In this document: positions 1 through 5,741 of the stretch, one piece after another
How positions within the stretch are numbered: the first letter of the stretch is position 1
Layout of the letters: each line of letters begins with the position of its first letter
Origin: Thermoguttaceae bacterium
GTDB lineage: Bacteria; Planctomycetota; Planctomycetia; Pirellulales; Thermoguttaceae
Direction of reading: 5' to 3'
Assembly (NCBI GenBank): GCA_017454585.1
Contig: JAFTCU010000249.1
Location: 1 to 10,547, forward strand
DNA: 10,547 bases
The notes under the pieces: generated by a model
The model's input: the letters and a program-made list of their open reading frames with translations, nothing else
Told to the model about the DNA's origin: nothing
The model's database searches: none
Made by a program: the position numbers and the translations under genes

Positions 1-219
1 GATCCCCCAGCCCAGTCCGGAGTTTCCGCCGCGGGAGGTGACCGTCGCGGAGTCTTTGATCAGGATGTACGTCTTGGCGCTCATGGCGGCCCACCACTCG
101 TTGCAGGCAAATGAGCTTTCGCCGCCGAACGTGAAGTACTCAGCGTAATCGCCTTCACGCGGTGCCGTGTAATTGGTGCTGGTATTTATGCCGCCCCAGA
201 AGTTTCCGCTGATGTCAAC
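1..219 (-). repeat. Solenoid protein internal block, second copy (residues ~560-632), cut by edge
   Basis: This is the second copy of the 'NFWGG ... EWWxAMSAK ... GNSGxGWG' block, with N565 and W630 matching N124 and W190 of the first copy (offsets 441 and 440). It continues past the window edge, so its true length and whether a third copy follows cannot be seen. Confidence 0.
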
Positions 220-1896
220 CTGCGCATTGTCGGAAAGCGTCATTTTTACCAGACCGGGGGAGTTCGCTTTCTGCACATTATCGAACGTGTAGAACGTTCC
301 GTTGACCGTCCATTTGGAGTTTCCGCTCATCGTCAGCTCGCCGGTCGCGGTGTCGGCGCCTCCGACTCCCGTGTAGCCGGGGCGGAAGTTTCCGGTCGTC
401 AGTTCCGCGGTGCCGGAAAGGTTCACGACCCCGTGCGCCACCTGATCCATGTAACCGATGATGAAGTTTTTTCCGTTCGTGGTCCACGTGCCGGCGCTCA
501 TGTTGACCGTGGCCAGCCCGTGCTGACCGACGCGGACTTCCTGCGTGCTGAGCGTGGCCGTGCCGGAAATATTCACCTCGGCGGTGCCGTCATCATTGTC
601 GGCCATGTAGAACGTTCCGGCCGCAGGCGTAATATTGAATGAACCGCCGGAAAGGTTCAAGACCGATTTCGCGCCGGCCTGTGTCGAGAGCAGAATTCGC
701 GGCGAAGTGTTGTCCACGCCGGTGTAGTTCATTGTGCCGCCGGTCTGGGTGAATGTTCCGGTCCCGTTGGCCGTGTTGCCCATGAGGAACGTGTTCGTGA
801 CGTTCAGTTCACCGCTCGCCAGCGTAACGGCTCCGGAAGCGTCGGCCTTGTTCCCGATGTTCAGGTTCGCAATGTTCACGGTTCCGCCGTTGATGCCGAA
901 ATTCCCGGACTGGCCGTTAAAGGTCGTGACGTTCAGGGTTCCGCCCGCCTCGATGGATTCATTCTCACCGACGGAGTTGTAGGTTTTGACGGTCATCGTG
1001 GCGGAGTCTTTCAGCGTGAACGTGCCTTTGCCGGTATAGTTCTCGACGTTCGCGGTGGCGCCGTCCTTGATCTCGATCAGACCCGAATTGTAAATGTTGC
1101 CGGTGGCGGTCAGCGTGGAGCCCGAGCCGGAAAGGTAGTACTGGCGGGTCAGGTTCGGGTTGGGGATCGGATCGGCCGACCATGAGCCTAACACAAAATT
1201 GGTGACTTTCAGCTCGCCGCCGGTGTGCTGGAAGATCTGGTTCGAGCCGCTCTGGCCGATGTAGAACGTCGGGGCCTGGATCAAGCCGCCCTGGAGTTCC
1301 AGAAGGGACCCGGCCGAACTGCCGCCCCAGCCGATTCCGGAGTTGCCGGACTTGGAGATCACCTGCGCGTTGTCCTTCACGATGATGTGCGACTTGGCGC
1401 TCATGGCGACCCACCACTCGCCCGAGATGGTCGTCACGCTGTTTCCGCCGAACGTGAGATTCGCGCAGTACGTTTCCCCCTCGATCTGGCTGTTCGGGCC
1501 GGTGTCGTTGTTACCGCCCCAGAAATTCCCGGTGACGTTCAGCTGTGCGTTGTCGGTCATCGTGAAATTGAAGAGGGCCGGGCCGGAACCGTTCAAACCC
1601 TTGAAGGGGACGAAACCACCGGGGAGGTTCACGACGGAATCCTGTCCCAAAGTCAGATCCACGGCAGCGTTCTGGTAGCCGGCCGGAGTAAACTGGTTGG
1701 AATTCGTGACTGTCGCGCTGGTGATGGTTCCGGGATTTTCTTTGGTCGGCGTACCATTGGACCAGTACGTGCCGTCAAGCAAGTCGGCGACCGTCACTTC
1801 ACTTCCACCGTTCCAGACCGTCGCGGCCTTCAGAGAAACTGCGGGAACACAAAGGGCTGCGAGCAGCAATAAAACGGAAATACGTGAACGTTTCAT
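1..1896 (-). CDS. Secreted beta-solenoid (autotransporter-repeat-like) protein, C-terminus cut by window edge
   Basis: The frame is open without a stop from the ATG at 1896 to base 1: 632 codons, the rest lying off the left edge. Residues 1-25 are a signal peptide (Lys/Arg start, LLLLAAL core, small residues to about A25), followed by a 'TVWNGG' start typical of repeat-rich surface proteins. The remainder is Gly/Thr/Asn/Ser-rich, with repeating short beta-strand units of roughly 25-30 residues that end in 'SGG', 'SGT' or 'SGN' turns (for example 'LNLSGGSFNI', 'VNISGTATL', 'VNLSGTAEL', 'LTMSGNSKW'). This matches known right-handed beta-helix or autotransporter-associated repeat passengers. A large block recurs about 440 residues apart (see repeats). 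Few charged residues, no catalytic motif seen. Probable role is a cell-surface or secreted structural/adhesive protein; that is inference. A beta-barrel or sorting signal at the missing C-terminus would decide the export route. No clear Shine-Dalgarno precedes the start; the signal peptide supports it. Confidence 0.
   Translation of the reverse strand, partial: MKRSRISVLLLLAALCVPAVSLKAATVWNGGSEVTVADLLDGTYWSNGTPTKENPGTITSATVTNSNQFTPAGYQNAAVDLTLGQDSVVNLPGGFVPFKGLNGSGPALFNFTMTDNAQLNVTGNFWGGNNDTGPNSQIEGETYCANLTFGGNSVTTISGEWWVAMSAKSHIIVKDNAQVISKSGNSGIGWGGSSAGSLLELQGGLIQAPTFYIGQSGSNQIFQHTGGELKVTNFVLGSWSADPIPNPNLTRQYYLSGSGSTLTATGNIYNSGLIEIKDGATANVENYTGKGTFTLKDSATMTVKTYNSVGENESIEAGGTLNVTTFNGQSGNFGINGGTVNIANLNIGNKADASGAVTLASGELNVTNTFLMGNTANGTGTFTQTGGTMNYTGVDNTSPRILLSTQAGAKSVLNLSGGSFNITPAAGTFYMADNDDGTAEVNISGTATLSTQEVRVGQHGLATVNMSAGTWTTNGKNFIIGYMDQVAHGVVNLSGTAELTTGNFRPGYTGVGGADTATGELTMSGNSKWTVNGTFYTFDNVQKANSPGLVKMTLSDNAQVDISGNFWGGINTSTNYTAPREGDYAEYFTFGGESSFACNEWWAAMSAKTYILIKDSATVTSRGGNSGLGWGI
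1321..1542 (-). repeat. Solenoid protein internal block, first copy (residues ~119-192)
   Basis: This segment encodes 'NFWGG' at residues 124-128, then 'LTFGG', 'EWWVAMSAK', a 'IIVKDNAQV' strand, and 'GNSGIGWGG' ending near W190. The same order of motifs returns in the block at 1-219 ('NFWGG', 'FTFGG', 'EWWAAMSAK', 'ILIKDSATV', 'GNSGLGWG'). Spacing within the block is conserved to about one residue, which points to duplication rather than general low complexity. Confidence 0.
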
Positions 1897-1906
1897 TTTC
1901 AAATGG

Positions 1907-1934
1907 TGAATTATGAATTGTGAATTATGAATGG
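1907..1934. repeat. Heptanucleotide tandem repeat in leader of solenoid gene
   Basis: There are four 7-base units in a row on the plus strand: TGAATTA, TGAATTG, TGAATTA, TGAATGG. They lie 11-38 bases upstream of the start codon of the minus-strand solenoid gene, inside its predicted 5' leader, where a ribosome binding site would be expected and none is evident. The unit is close to the GAATAAT/GAATAAC heptamers that build the inverted repeat at 10382-10500. Confidence 0.
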
Positions 1935-2002
1935 ATTTTGAGTTTTTGAGCGGCGAGGGTGAAAAAATCGCAGCGAAAAAACTTTCTGATTACATTATAT
2001 TA

Positions 2003-2030
2003 ATTTTACGTCAGTCGAAGGGTTTGTCAA
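2003..2030 (-). promoter_or_regulatory. Sigma70-like promoter for solenoid gene
   Basis: On the minus strand, TTGACA (2025-2030, perfect -35) is followed by 16 bases and TAAAAT (2003-2008, five of six to the -10 consensus). Predicted transcription starts near 1996, giving a leader of about 100 bases before the ATG at 1896. It lies downstream of the terminator of the SUMF1-fold gene, which argues that the solenoid gene is transcribed on its own. The same spacing and -10 occur in the promoter at 3531-3558. Confidence 0.
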
Positions 2031-2061
2031 GAAAATTTTTGAAGATTTTTAGAATTTTTAG

Positions 2062-2098
2062 AAAAAATCAGGGACGGCGCGCGGGGCGTCGTCCCTGA
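2062..2098 (-). terminator. Rho-independent terminator of SUMF1-fold gene
   Basis: The inverted repeat TCAGGGACG (2068-2076) / CGTCCCTGA (2090-2098) gives a 9-bp stem with a 13-base GC-rich loop. On the minus strand it is followed directly by a run of six T (A-run 2062-2067), the expected layout for termination of the transcript coming from 2215. The plus-strand side has no T tract, so it is directional. Confidence 0.
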
Positions 2099-2121
2099 AA
2101 AGGATTGGTGAAGGGTTTTTC

Positions 2122-2192
2122 CCGCTTCTGCGGCCGGCCCTCCAAATTAATGAAGCGGCCGGCGGGGCGTCGCCCCTCCGAATTAACGACGC
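2122..2192. repeat. GC-rich repeat mosaic in 3' region of SUMF1-fold gene
   Basis: Between the stop at 2215 and the terminator lies a 117-base stretch without a gene. It holds an approximate direct repeat (2138-2156 and 2174-2192, CCCTCCRAATTAAYGA core, 16 of 19 bases the same), a 7-bp inverted repeat CCGCTTC (2122-2128) / GAAGCGG (2152-2158), two copies of GCGGCCGGC, and a perfect odd palindrome GGGGCGTCGCCCC at 2164-2176. The motif GCGGGGCGTCGYCCCT at 2162-2177 also occurs inside the terminator hairpin at 2081-2096. It resembles REP-type intergenic repeats; the family is not identifiable from this window. Confidence 0.
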
Positions 2193-2214
2193 TGGAAGCG
2201 TTGTCCCCGAATTT

Positions 2215-3396
2215 TTAGTTCTGCTGACGGGCGTTCAGCTTGCCGTACTTGACGGCTTCTTCCGGATCCGGCTCGAAAGCGGCGGCTTCTTCAGCGGTCG
2301 GAACGGCCAGCGGACGAACGACGCGGAAACCGGTTTCGTGAGCGGAAGACTCGTACCAGATGCTCTTCGGGATCTGCGGGTCGTCCTGGTTCCAGGATTT
2401 GTTGGAGCCGAAACGGCTGGCGCTGCGGAGATTTTCCTTGTCATCGTACCAGGAACCGCCGCGGGCGACCGTGCTGTACCGTTTGCGGCCGTCTTTGCTG
2501 TAGTACGGATTGTCCAGCGCACCGTCAGCGCCTTCGGTCATGGTCGTGTAGCTTTTGACCGAATACTGGTCTTCGCACCACTCGCGGACGTTGCCGTGCA
2601 TATCATACAGACCCCACGCATTCGGTTCTTTGGTGCCGACTTCGTGATATTTGTCATCCGAGTTGTCATAATACCAGGCGTATTTGTCGATGTCTTTGAC
2701 ATCACCGAAGCTGTAGGGCGTATCCGAACCGGCGCGGCAGGCGTATTCCCACTCGGCTTCGGTCGGCAGACGGTAGTAACGGCCGGTTTTGGCGGTCAGC
2801 CACTTGCAGTACATCTGCGCGGCGTAGAACGACATCGCGATGGCCGGGCACTTGTCCTTGCCCATGTCGAACGTCATGTCGGTGTACGGCGGGGTCGGAC
2901 GAATGATGCCGTCGGCGACCTTTTCGAGTTCACCATCCTGGAAATTGTTGGATTCGCGGATCTGCTTCTCGAGACGGGCGGACCAGGCTTCGTATTCGGC
3001 CCAGGTCACTTCGCATTTGCCCATCCAGAAAGCGTTGACTTTGACTTCGTGCTGGGGGGTTTCGGACGCGTTGTCGATTCCCATGGATTCATCAGCCTCG
3101 ACGCCGTAATTGTCGAGTTCTTCTTCAGTGGCGCCCATCATGAAAGTACCGCTTTTGATCGGGACCATATCGAACGTGATGTCCGTGCCGGCGATTTTTT
3201 CGGTGTAGGGTTTCATCTCATCTTCGGTCGCGGCGTCGGCGTTTTCCACCGGAGCGGCTTTTTCGAACTTGGAGAGCCAGTCGATCGTGTTGACCTGCCA
3301 CGGACGCACTTCGTCCTGAGCCATGGCGAAAGCGGCGATTCCAGCCAGAACGGCGCAGGAAATCAGACCACAAAGAATTTGGCGAGTTTTGAGCAT
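2215..3396 (-). CDS. Exported SUMF1/FGE-fold protein lacking the catalytic cysteine pair
   Basis: 393 residues. Residues 1-26 form a signal peptide (KTR start, hydrophobic core, AFAMA cleavage before Q27), so it acts outside the cytoplasm. A SUMF1 (formylglycine-generating-enzyme-type, C-type-lectin-like) domain spans about 70-362: 'SGTFMMG' 82-88, 'ETPQHEVKV' 112-120, 'KCEVTWAEYEAW' 127-138, 'YRLPTEAEWEYACRAG' 208-223, 'GLYDMHGNVREWCED' 262-276, 'ARGGSW' 311-316 and 'GFRVVRP' 356-362. True FGEs carry two catalytic Cys shortly after the GGS motif; here residues 315-330 have none, so sulfatase maturation is unlikely. The five mature Cys (128, 183, 197, 220, 274) lie elsewhere. The family also includes non-enzymatic binding proteins and iron/copper enzymes such as EgtB-like proteins; the actual role is unknown. 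A good Shine-Dalgarno (AGAGGAG, 3403-3409) sits before the ATG at 3396. It has its own promoter and terminator. A 30-residue charged tail follows the domain. Confidence 0.
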   Translation of the reverse strand: MLKTRQILCGLISCAVLAGIAAFAMAQDEVRPWQVNTIDWLSKFEKAAPVENADAATEDEMKPYTEKIAGTDITFDMVPIKSGTFMMGATEEELDNYGVEADESMGIDNASETPQHEVKVNAFWMGKCEVTWAEYEAWSARLEKQIRESNNFQDGELEKVADGIIRPTPPYTDMTFDMGKDKCPAIAMSFYAAQMYCKWLTAKTGRYYRLPTEAEWEYACRAGSDTPYSFGDVKDIDKYAWYYDNSDDKYHEVGTKEPNAWGLYDMHGNVREWCEDQYSVKSYTTMTEGADGALDNPYYSKDGRKRYSTVARGGSWYDDKENLRSASRFGSNKSWNQDDPQIPKSIWYESSAHETGFRVVRPLAVPTAEEAAAFEPDPEEAVKYGKLNARQQN

Positions 3397-3440
3397 AAAA
3401 ATCTCCTCTAACGGGGAAAGGGGTTAATAATTTTCCCTTT

Positions 3441-3468
3441 ATTATACTCAATTTTTCGTTTTTGACTA
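3441..3468 (-). promoter_or_regulatory. Sigma70-like promoter for SUMF1-fold gene
   Basis: On the minus strand, TAGTCA (3463-3468, four of six to TTGACA), 16 bases, then a perfect TATAAT (3441-3446). Predicted start is near 3434, about 38 bases before the ATG at 3396, leaving room for the AGAGGAG ribosome binding site. It is divergent from the promoter at 3531-3558. Confidence 0.
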
Positions 3469-3507
3469 GGGGGCAGGACAAATTTTCACGAAATGTCCCG
3501 ATATTTG

Positions 3508-3526
3508 TTTGAAAATTTTTTTCAAA
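3508..3526. promoter_or_regulatory. Perfect AT-rich palindrome in divergent promoter region
   Basis: TTTGAAAA (3508-3515), TTT, TTTTCAAA (3519-3526) form a perfect 8-bp inverted repeat. It sits four bases upstream of the -35 box at 3531 and about 40 bases upstream of the opposing -35 at 3463-3468, a position fitting an operator or an UP-element-like A/T tract. Because the region is AT-rich, chance occurrence is possible. Confidence 0.
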
Positions 3527-3530
3527 GCCC

Positions 3531-3558
3531 TTGACTTTTGGGAATTATCATTTAAAAT
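3531..3558 (+). promoter_or_regulatory. Sigma70-like promoter for J-like gene operon
   Basis: TTGACT (3531-3536, five of six) is followed by 16 bases and TAAAAT (3553-3558, five of six). Predicted start is near 3565, giving a leader of about 30 bases that contains AGAGGGGG (3582-3589) six bases before the ATG at 3596. Confidence 0.
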
Positions 3559-3595
3559 AAAAAGGAATAATTTGTTTTTGTAGAGGGGGTAAACA

Positions 3596-4729
3596 ATGCC
3601 AAACGAAAATGTGTATCAAAAATACCTGGGAATTGCCATAAACGGAAAACCCGACCACTACACTCTCCTTGGTGTGCCTTTCAAAGAATCCAATCCAGAT
3701 ACCATTGCCGCGGCGGCAAGACAGAGGAAAGAAATTCTCGCCCTGCAGGAAACTCCCGAAAATCAGACGGAAATTCAGCTTCTGATTTCGGAAATCAAGC
3801 ATGCGCGTGATTGCCTCCTGGACGATAAAGCGCGCAAACAGTATGAATTCGATTTTTTGTTGAACCGTTCGGTGGAGGAGAAAAACGCTTCTCCCAGCCA
3901 GCCCCGTCTGGAACTGGATTCTGATCCGACACCGACCCCTCCGGCTCCGTCCCCCGTGTCGTCGTCCATCCCGAATCCGGCACCAACACAGGACCCGTTC
4001 GGGTTTATGTCTGCCCCGGCTCCTCAGCCCGCTGCTGGCCCTGCGCCAATGGACCCGTTTGCGTTTGGTTCGGCTCCGGCTCCTCAGCCCGCTCCTGGCC
4101 CTGCGCCAATGGACCCGTTTGCGTTTGGTTCGGCTCCAGCTCCTCAGCCCGCTCCTGGCCCTGCGCCAATGGACCCATTTGCGTTTGGTTCGGCTCCGGC
4201 CCCCCAGCCCGCTCCTGGCCCTGCGCCAATGGACCCGTTTGCGTTTGGTTCGGCTCCGGCCCCCCAGCCCGCTCCTGGCCCTGCGCCAATGGACCCGTTT
4301 GCGTTTGGTTCGGCTCCAGCCCCCCAGCCCGCTCCACCGGTGAATTCCTACGCTCCGGCTCCGCCCCGGACCTCGGGTGGTCATTCCGGTTCTTCGTCTT
4401 CCCGCAGCAAGGCGCAGAAAAAAGACAACACGCCGCTGATTATCGCAATCGTGGCAGGCGTGGCGATCCTGTTGCTTCTTTTGTGGAATATCGGTTACAA
4501 CTCGCCGAGGAAACAGGCGGAACGTCTGTACAATCAGGCGGTGACTGCTGTGAACAGCTACCGCTACGACGAGGCCCGGGATTTGCTTGACCGCGCGATC
4601 GCTTTGGACAAGCAGGAAACGTATGTCAAATATCGGGCTGATATTGACAGAAGACAGAAGAATCACGAGTACACTGAGCGTCATCGTAAGGCTCGTGAGG
4701 CGGATGATTATGACGATTACTCGTTTTAA
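3596..4729 (+). CDS. J-domain-like, Pro/Ala-repeat, single-TM, TPR-like membrane protein
   Basis: 377 residues. Residues 5-93 look like a J-domain-type helical bundle: 'YQKYLGI', 'HYTLLGVP' (21-28), 'IAAAARQRKE', 'EIKHARDCLLDDKARKQYEFDF'. The HPD tripeptide needed to stimulate Hsp70 ATPase is absent between helices II and III, so this is J-like rather than a proven DnaJ co-chaperone; such N-termini are familiar from planctomycete proteins. Residues about 100-131 are Pro/Ser-rich, followed by six 20-residue Pro/Ala repeats (132-247), a Ser/Lys-rich stretch, a TM helix at about 280-299 ('LIIAIVAGVAILLLLLW'), and a helical TPR-like C-terminus (301-350) ending in an acidic 'ADDYDDYSF'. Basic residues before the TM suggest the N-terminus is cytoplasmic and the TPR-like part periplasmic. 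Strong Shine-Dalgarno and promoter support the start. The next gene begins 44 bases after the stop, so an operon is likely. Function unknown; a scaffold role is a guess. Confidence 0.
   Translation: MPNENVYQKYLGIAINGKPDHYTLLGVPFKESNPDTIAAAARQRKEILALQETPENQTEIQLLISEIKHARDCLLDDKARKQYEFDFLLNRSVEEKNASPSQPRLELDSDPTPTPPAPSPVSSSIPNPAPTQDPFGFMSAPAPQPAAGPAPMDPFAFGSAPAPQPAPGPAPMDPFAFGSAPAPQPAPGPAPMDPFAFGSAPAPQPAPGPAPMDPFAFGSAPAPQPAPGPAPMDPFAFGSAPAPQPAPPVNSYAPAPPRTSGGHSGSSSSRSKAQKKDNTPLIIAIVAGVAILLLLLWNIGYNSPRKQAERLYNQAVTAVNSYRYDEARDLLDRAIALDKQETYVKYRADIDRRQKNHEYTERHRKAREADDYDDYSF
3989..4336 (+). repeat. 60-bp coding minisatellite (six units) in J-like gene
   Basis: Exact 60-base units start at 3989, 4049, 4109, 4169, 4229 and 4289. 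Five encode MDPFAFGSAPAPQPAPGPAP, the last diverging after 'PAP'; the first is a degenerate version beginning 'QDPFGFMSAP' at residue 132. Units 2-6 differ only by silent changes (CCG/CCA, TCCT/CCCC, CCG/CCA before TTT). Such identity points to recent expansion by slippage or unequal recombination. As 60 is a multiple of three, copy-number change keeps the frame and simply alters the length of the linker between the J-like domain and the membrane. Confidence 0.
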
Positions 4730-4773
4730 CGAAAACAGAAGTTTCCTTTTGTGCTTGAATCAGGTATAAAATC

Positions 4774-5613
4774 ATGAGAATTATCCGATTTATTTTTTTC
4801 GTGTGTTTTATTTTCATCCTTCTTTTGGCGGGTTTTGTTGCCTGGTTTTGTACCGGCTCTTTTGTATATCAGAACTCGATGCAGAAGGAATTCGTCATCG
4901 ACGCTCCGATTTCGGTGGTCTGCAAGCGTGCGATGAATATTAAACCCAAACCGGAGAGTGAAGATCGCCATTTCCCTAAAATCGACATGAAGCAGGCGGC
5001 GAAGAACTATTCTCTCGGCAAGCCAATCGAGATTGAGTTTGAGCATCCAAAACTTGGGCCCATTAAGGCGGGGATCCAAATCAATCTGGAAGCGGAACCA
5101 AACTCGTTAAAAATCCGCGGGAAGGTCGTTTCGCTTGATCCGAGTCAGATCAAAAAGTTCGGGAAGACGGTCGCCGACATTGAAAACTTTACTTTCGCGC
5201 TGAAAATCGCCGCTAAAGACGCAACCGGGGGCAATCTTGGGTTTATGAGTCTTCTTTCCAATTCAGGTCAAACGGTTCTGGAGCTTACTTCAGATTCGGA
5301 CGTGCGGGTTCACTTCCGCGAATTGGGAATTTTGCGTTCCCGGATAGATGGAATGGCGGCAAAGACTCAGCGTGAAATCGTTCAGGAAGTCGAAAAATTC
5401 CTGGATGAAAACCTTCGGAAGCCGGGCGAGGAAGAGCTGACCCAGCAGAATGGCGCAGAGGATAAGGTTTCCAGGGGATTGAATTTCCTGAATCGGTTGA
5501 ATCAGGGAGCGAAGGCGGTCATGAAAGACAGCTCAAAAAATGCTGAACCTCCAAAGCAAACTGCCACCGTGAATGACGATGACATCGATGTTTCGGTACT
5601 GGATGAGGAATGA
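4774..5613 (+). CDS. Membrane-anchored protein of unknown function
   Basis: 279 residues; I do not recognise the family. Residues 5-26 are a strong hydrophobic segment after 'MRIIR', most likely an uncleaved signal anchor, placing the rest in the periplasm. Residues 38-50 ('KEFVIDAPISVVCKR') recall the opening strand of SRPBCC/START-type lipid-binding domains ('v-x-API-x-V'), and residues 87-180 are strand-rich, but the match is weak. Residues 190-215 form an amphipathic helix ('AKTQREIVQEVEKFLDENL'); the tail (220-279) is polar and ends acidic ('DDDIDVSVLDEE'), resembling the acidic end of the preceding protein. Start: ATG at 4774, with only a weak AGG (4763-4765 region) upstream. It follows the J-like gene by 44 bases and is closed by the hairpin at 5671-5710, so the two probably form one transcript. 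Base composition is lower in G+C than in the pump gene that follows. Confidence 0.
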   Translation: MRIIRFIFFVCFIFILLLAGFVAWFCTGSFVYQNSMQKEFVIDAPISVVCKRAMNIKPKPESEDRHFPKIDMKQAAKNYSLGKPIEIEFEHPKLGPIKAGIQINLEAEPNSLKIRGKVVSLDPSQIKKFGKTVADIENFTFALKIAAKDATGGNLGFMSLLSNSGQTVLELTSDSDVRVHFRELGILRSRIDGMAAKTQREIVQEVEKFLDENLRKPGEEELTQQNGAEDKVSRGLNFLNRLNQGAKAVMKDSSKNAEPPKQTATVNDDDIDVSVLDEE

Positions 5614-5670
5614 AATTTTCCTGATCCACGATGAGGTTGGAAGTATCATCCCCATATCCCTCCCTTGAGA

Positions 5671-5710
5671 AAATCCCCGTTTGCTTTACAATAACGGGGA
5701 TTTGTTATTA
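5671..5710 (+). terminator. Rho-independent terminator after the J-like operon
   Basis: AAATCCCCGTT (5671-5681) and AACGGGGATTT (5693-5703) pair over 11 bp with an 11-base loop. The 3' side continues GTTATTA, a modest T-rich tail. It ends the transcript from 3596-5613 and separates it from the efflux genes. A very weak promoter-like pair (TTTACA 5685-5690, TATTAA 5706-5711, spacing 15) overlaps it and is not called. Confidence 0.
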
Positions 5711-5741
5711 AGATCCCACTAAATTTGGTCGTTTTTGTTAT

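Noticed and set aside
1225..1872. 215-codon plus-strand frame opposite the start of the solenoid gene
   Set aside because: It uses the complementary frame of the solenoid gene, which itself has a signal peptide and coherent repeats; the plus-strand product has no ribosome binding site or recognisable feature.
2215..3396. Annotation as an active formylglycine-generating enzyme
   Set aside because: The catalytic Cys pair is missing after the GGS motif, so only the fold is supported.
2338..3411. 357-codon plus-strand reading frame opposite the SUMF1-fold gene
   Set aside because: The minus strand encodes clear SUMF1 motifs over the whole length; the antisense product is a Val/Phe/Arg-rich shadow with no domain features.
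3596..3880. Annotation as DnaJ co-chaperone
   Set aside because: No HPD motif, no Gly/Phe region or zinc-finger CxxCxGxG repeats; only a J-like helical layout is supported.
3548..4684. Long Arg/Trp-rich antisense reading frame opposite the J-like gene
   Set aside because: It is a by-product of the 60-bp repeat, whose length keeps all frames open; composition is unnatural and the sense strand has promoter, ribosome binding site and recognisable domains.
5685..5711. Promoter for the efflux operon (TTTACA, 15 bases, TATTAA)
   Set aside because: Both boxes are weak, the spacing is short and it overlaps the terminator hairpin; not enough to call.
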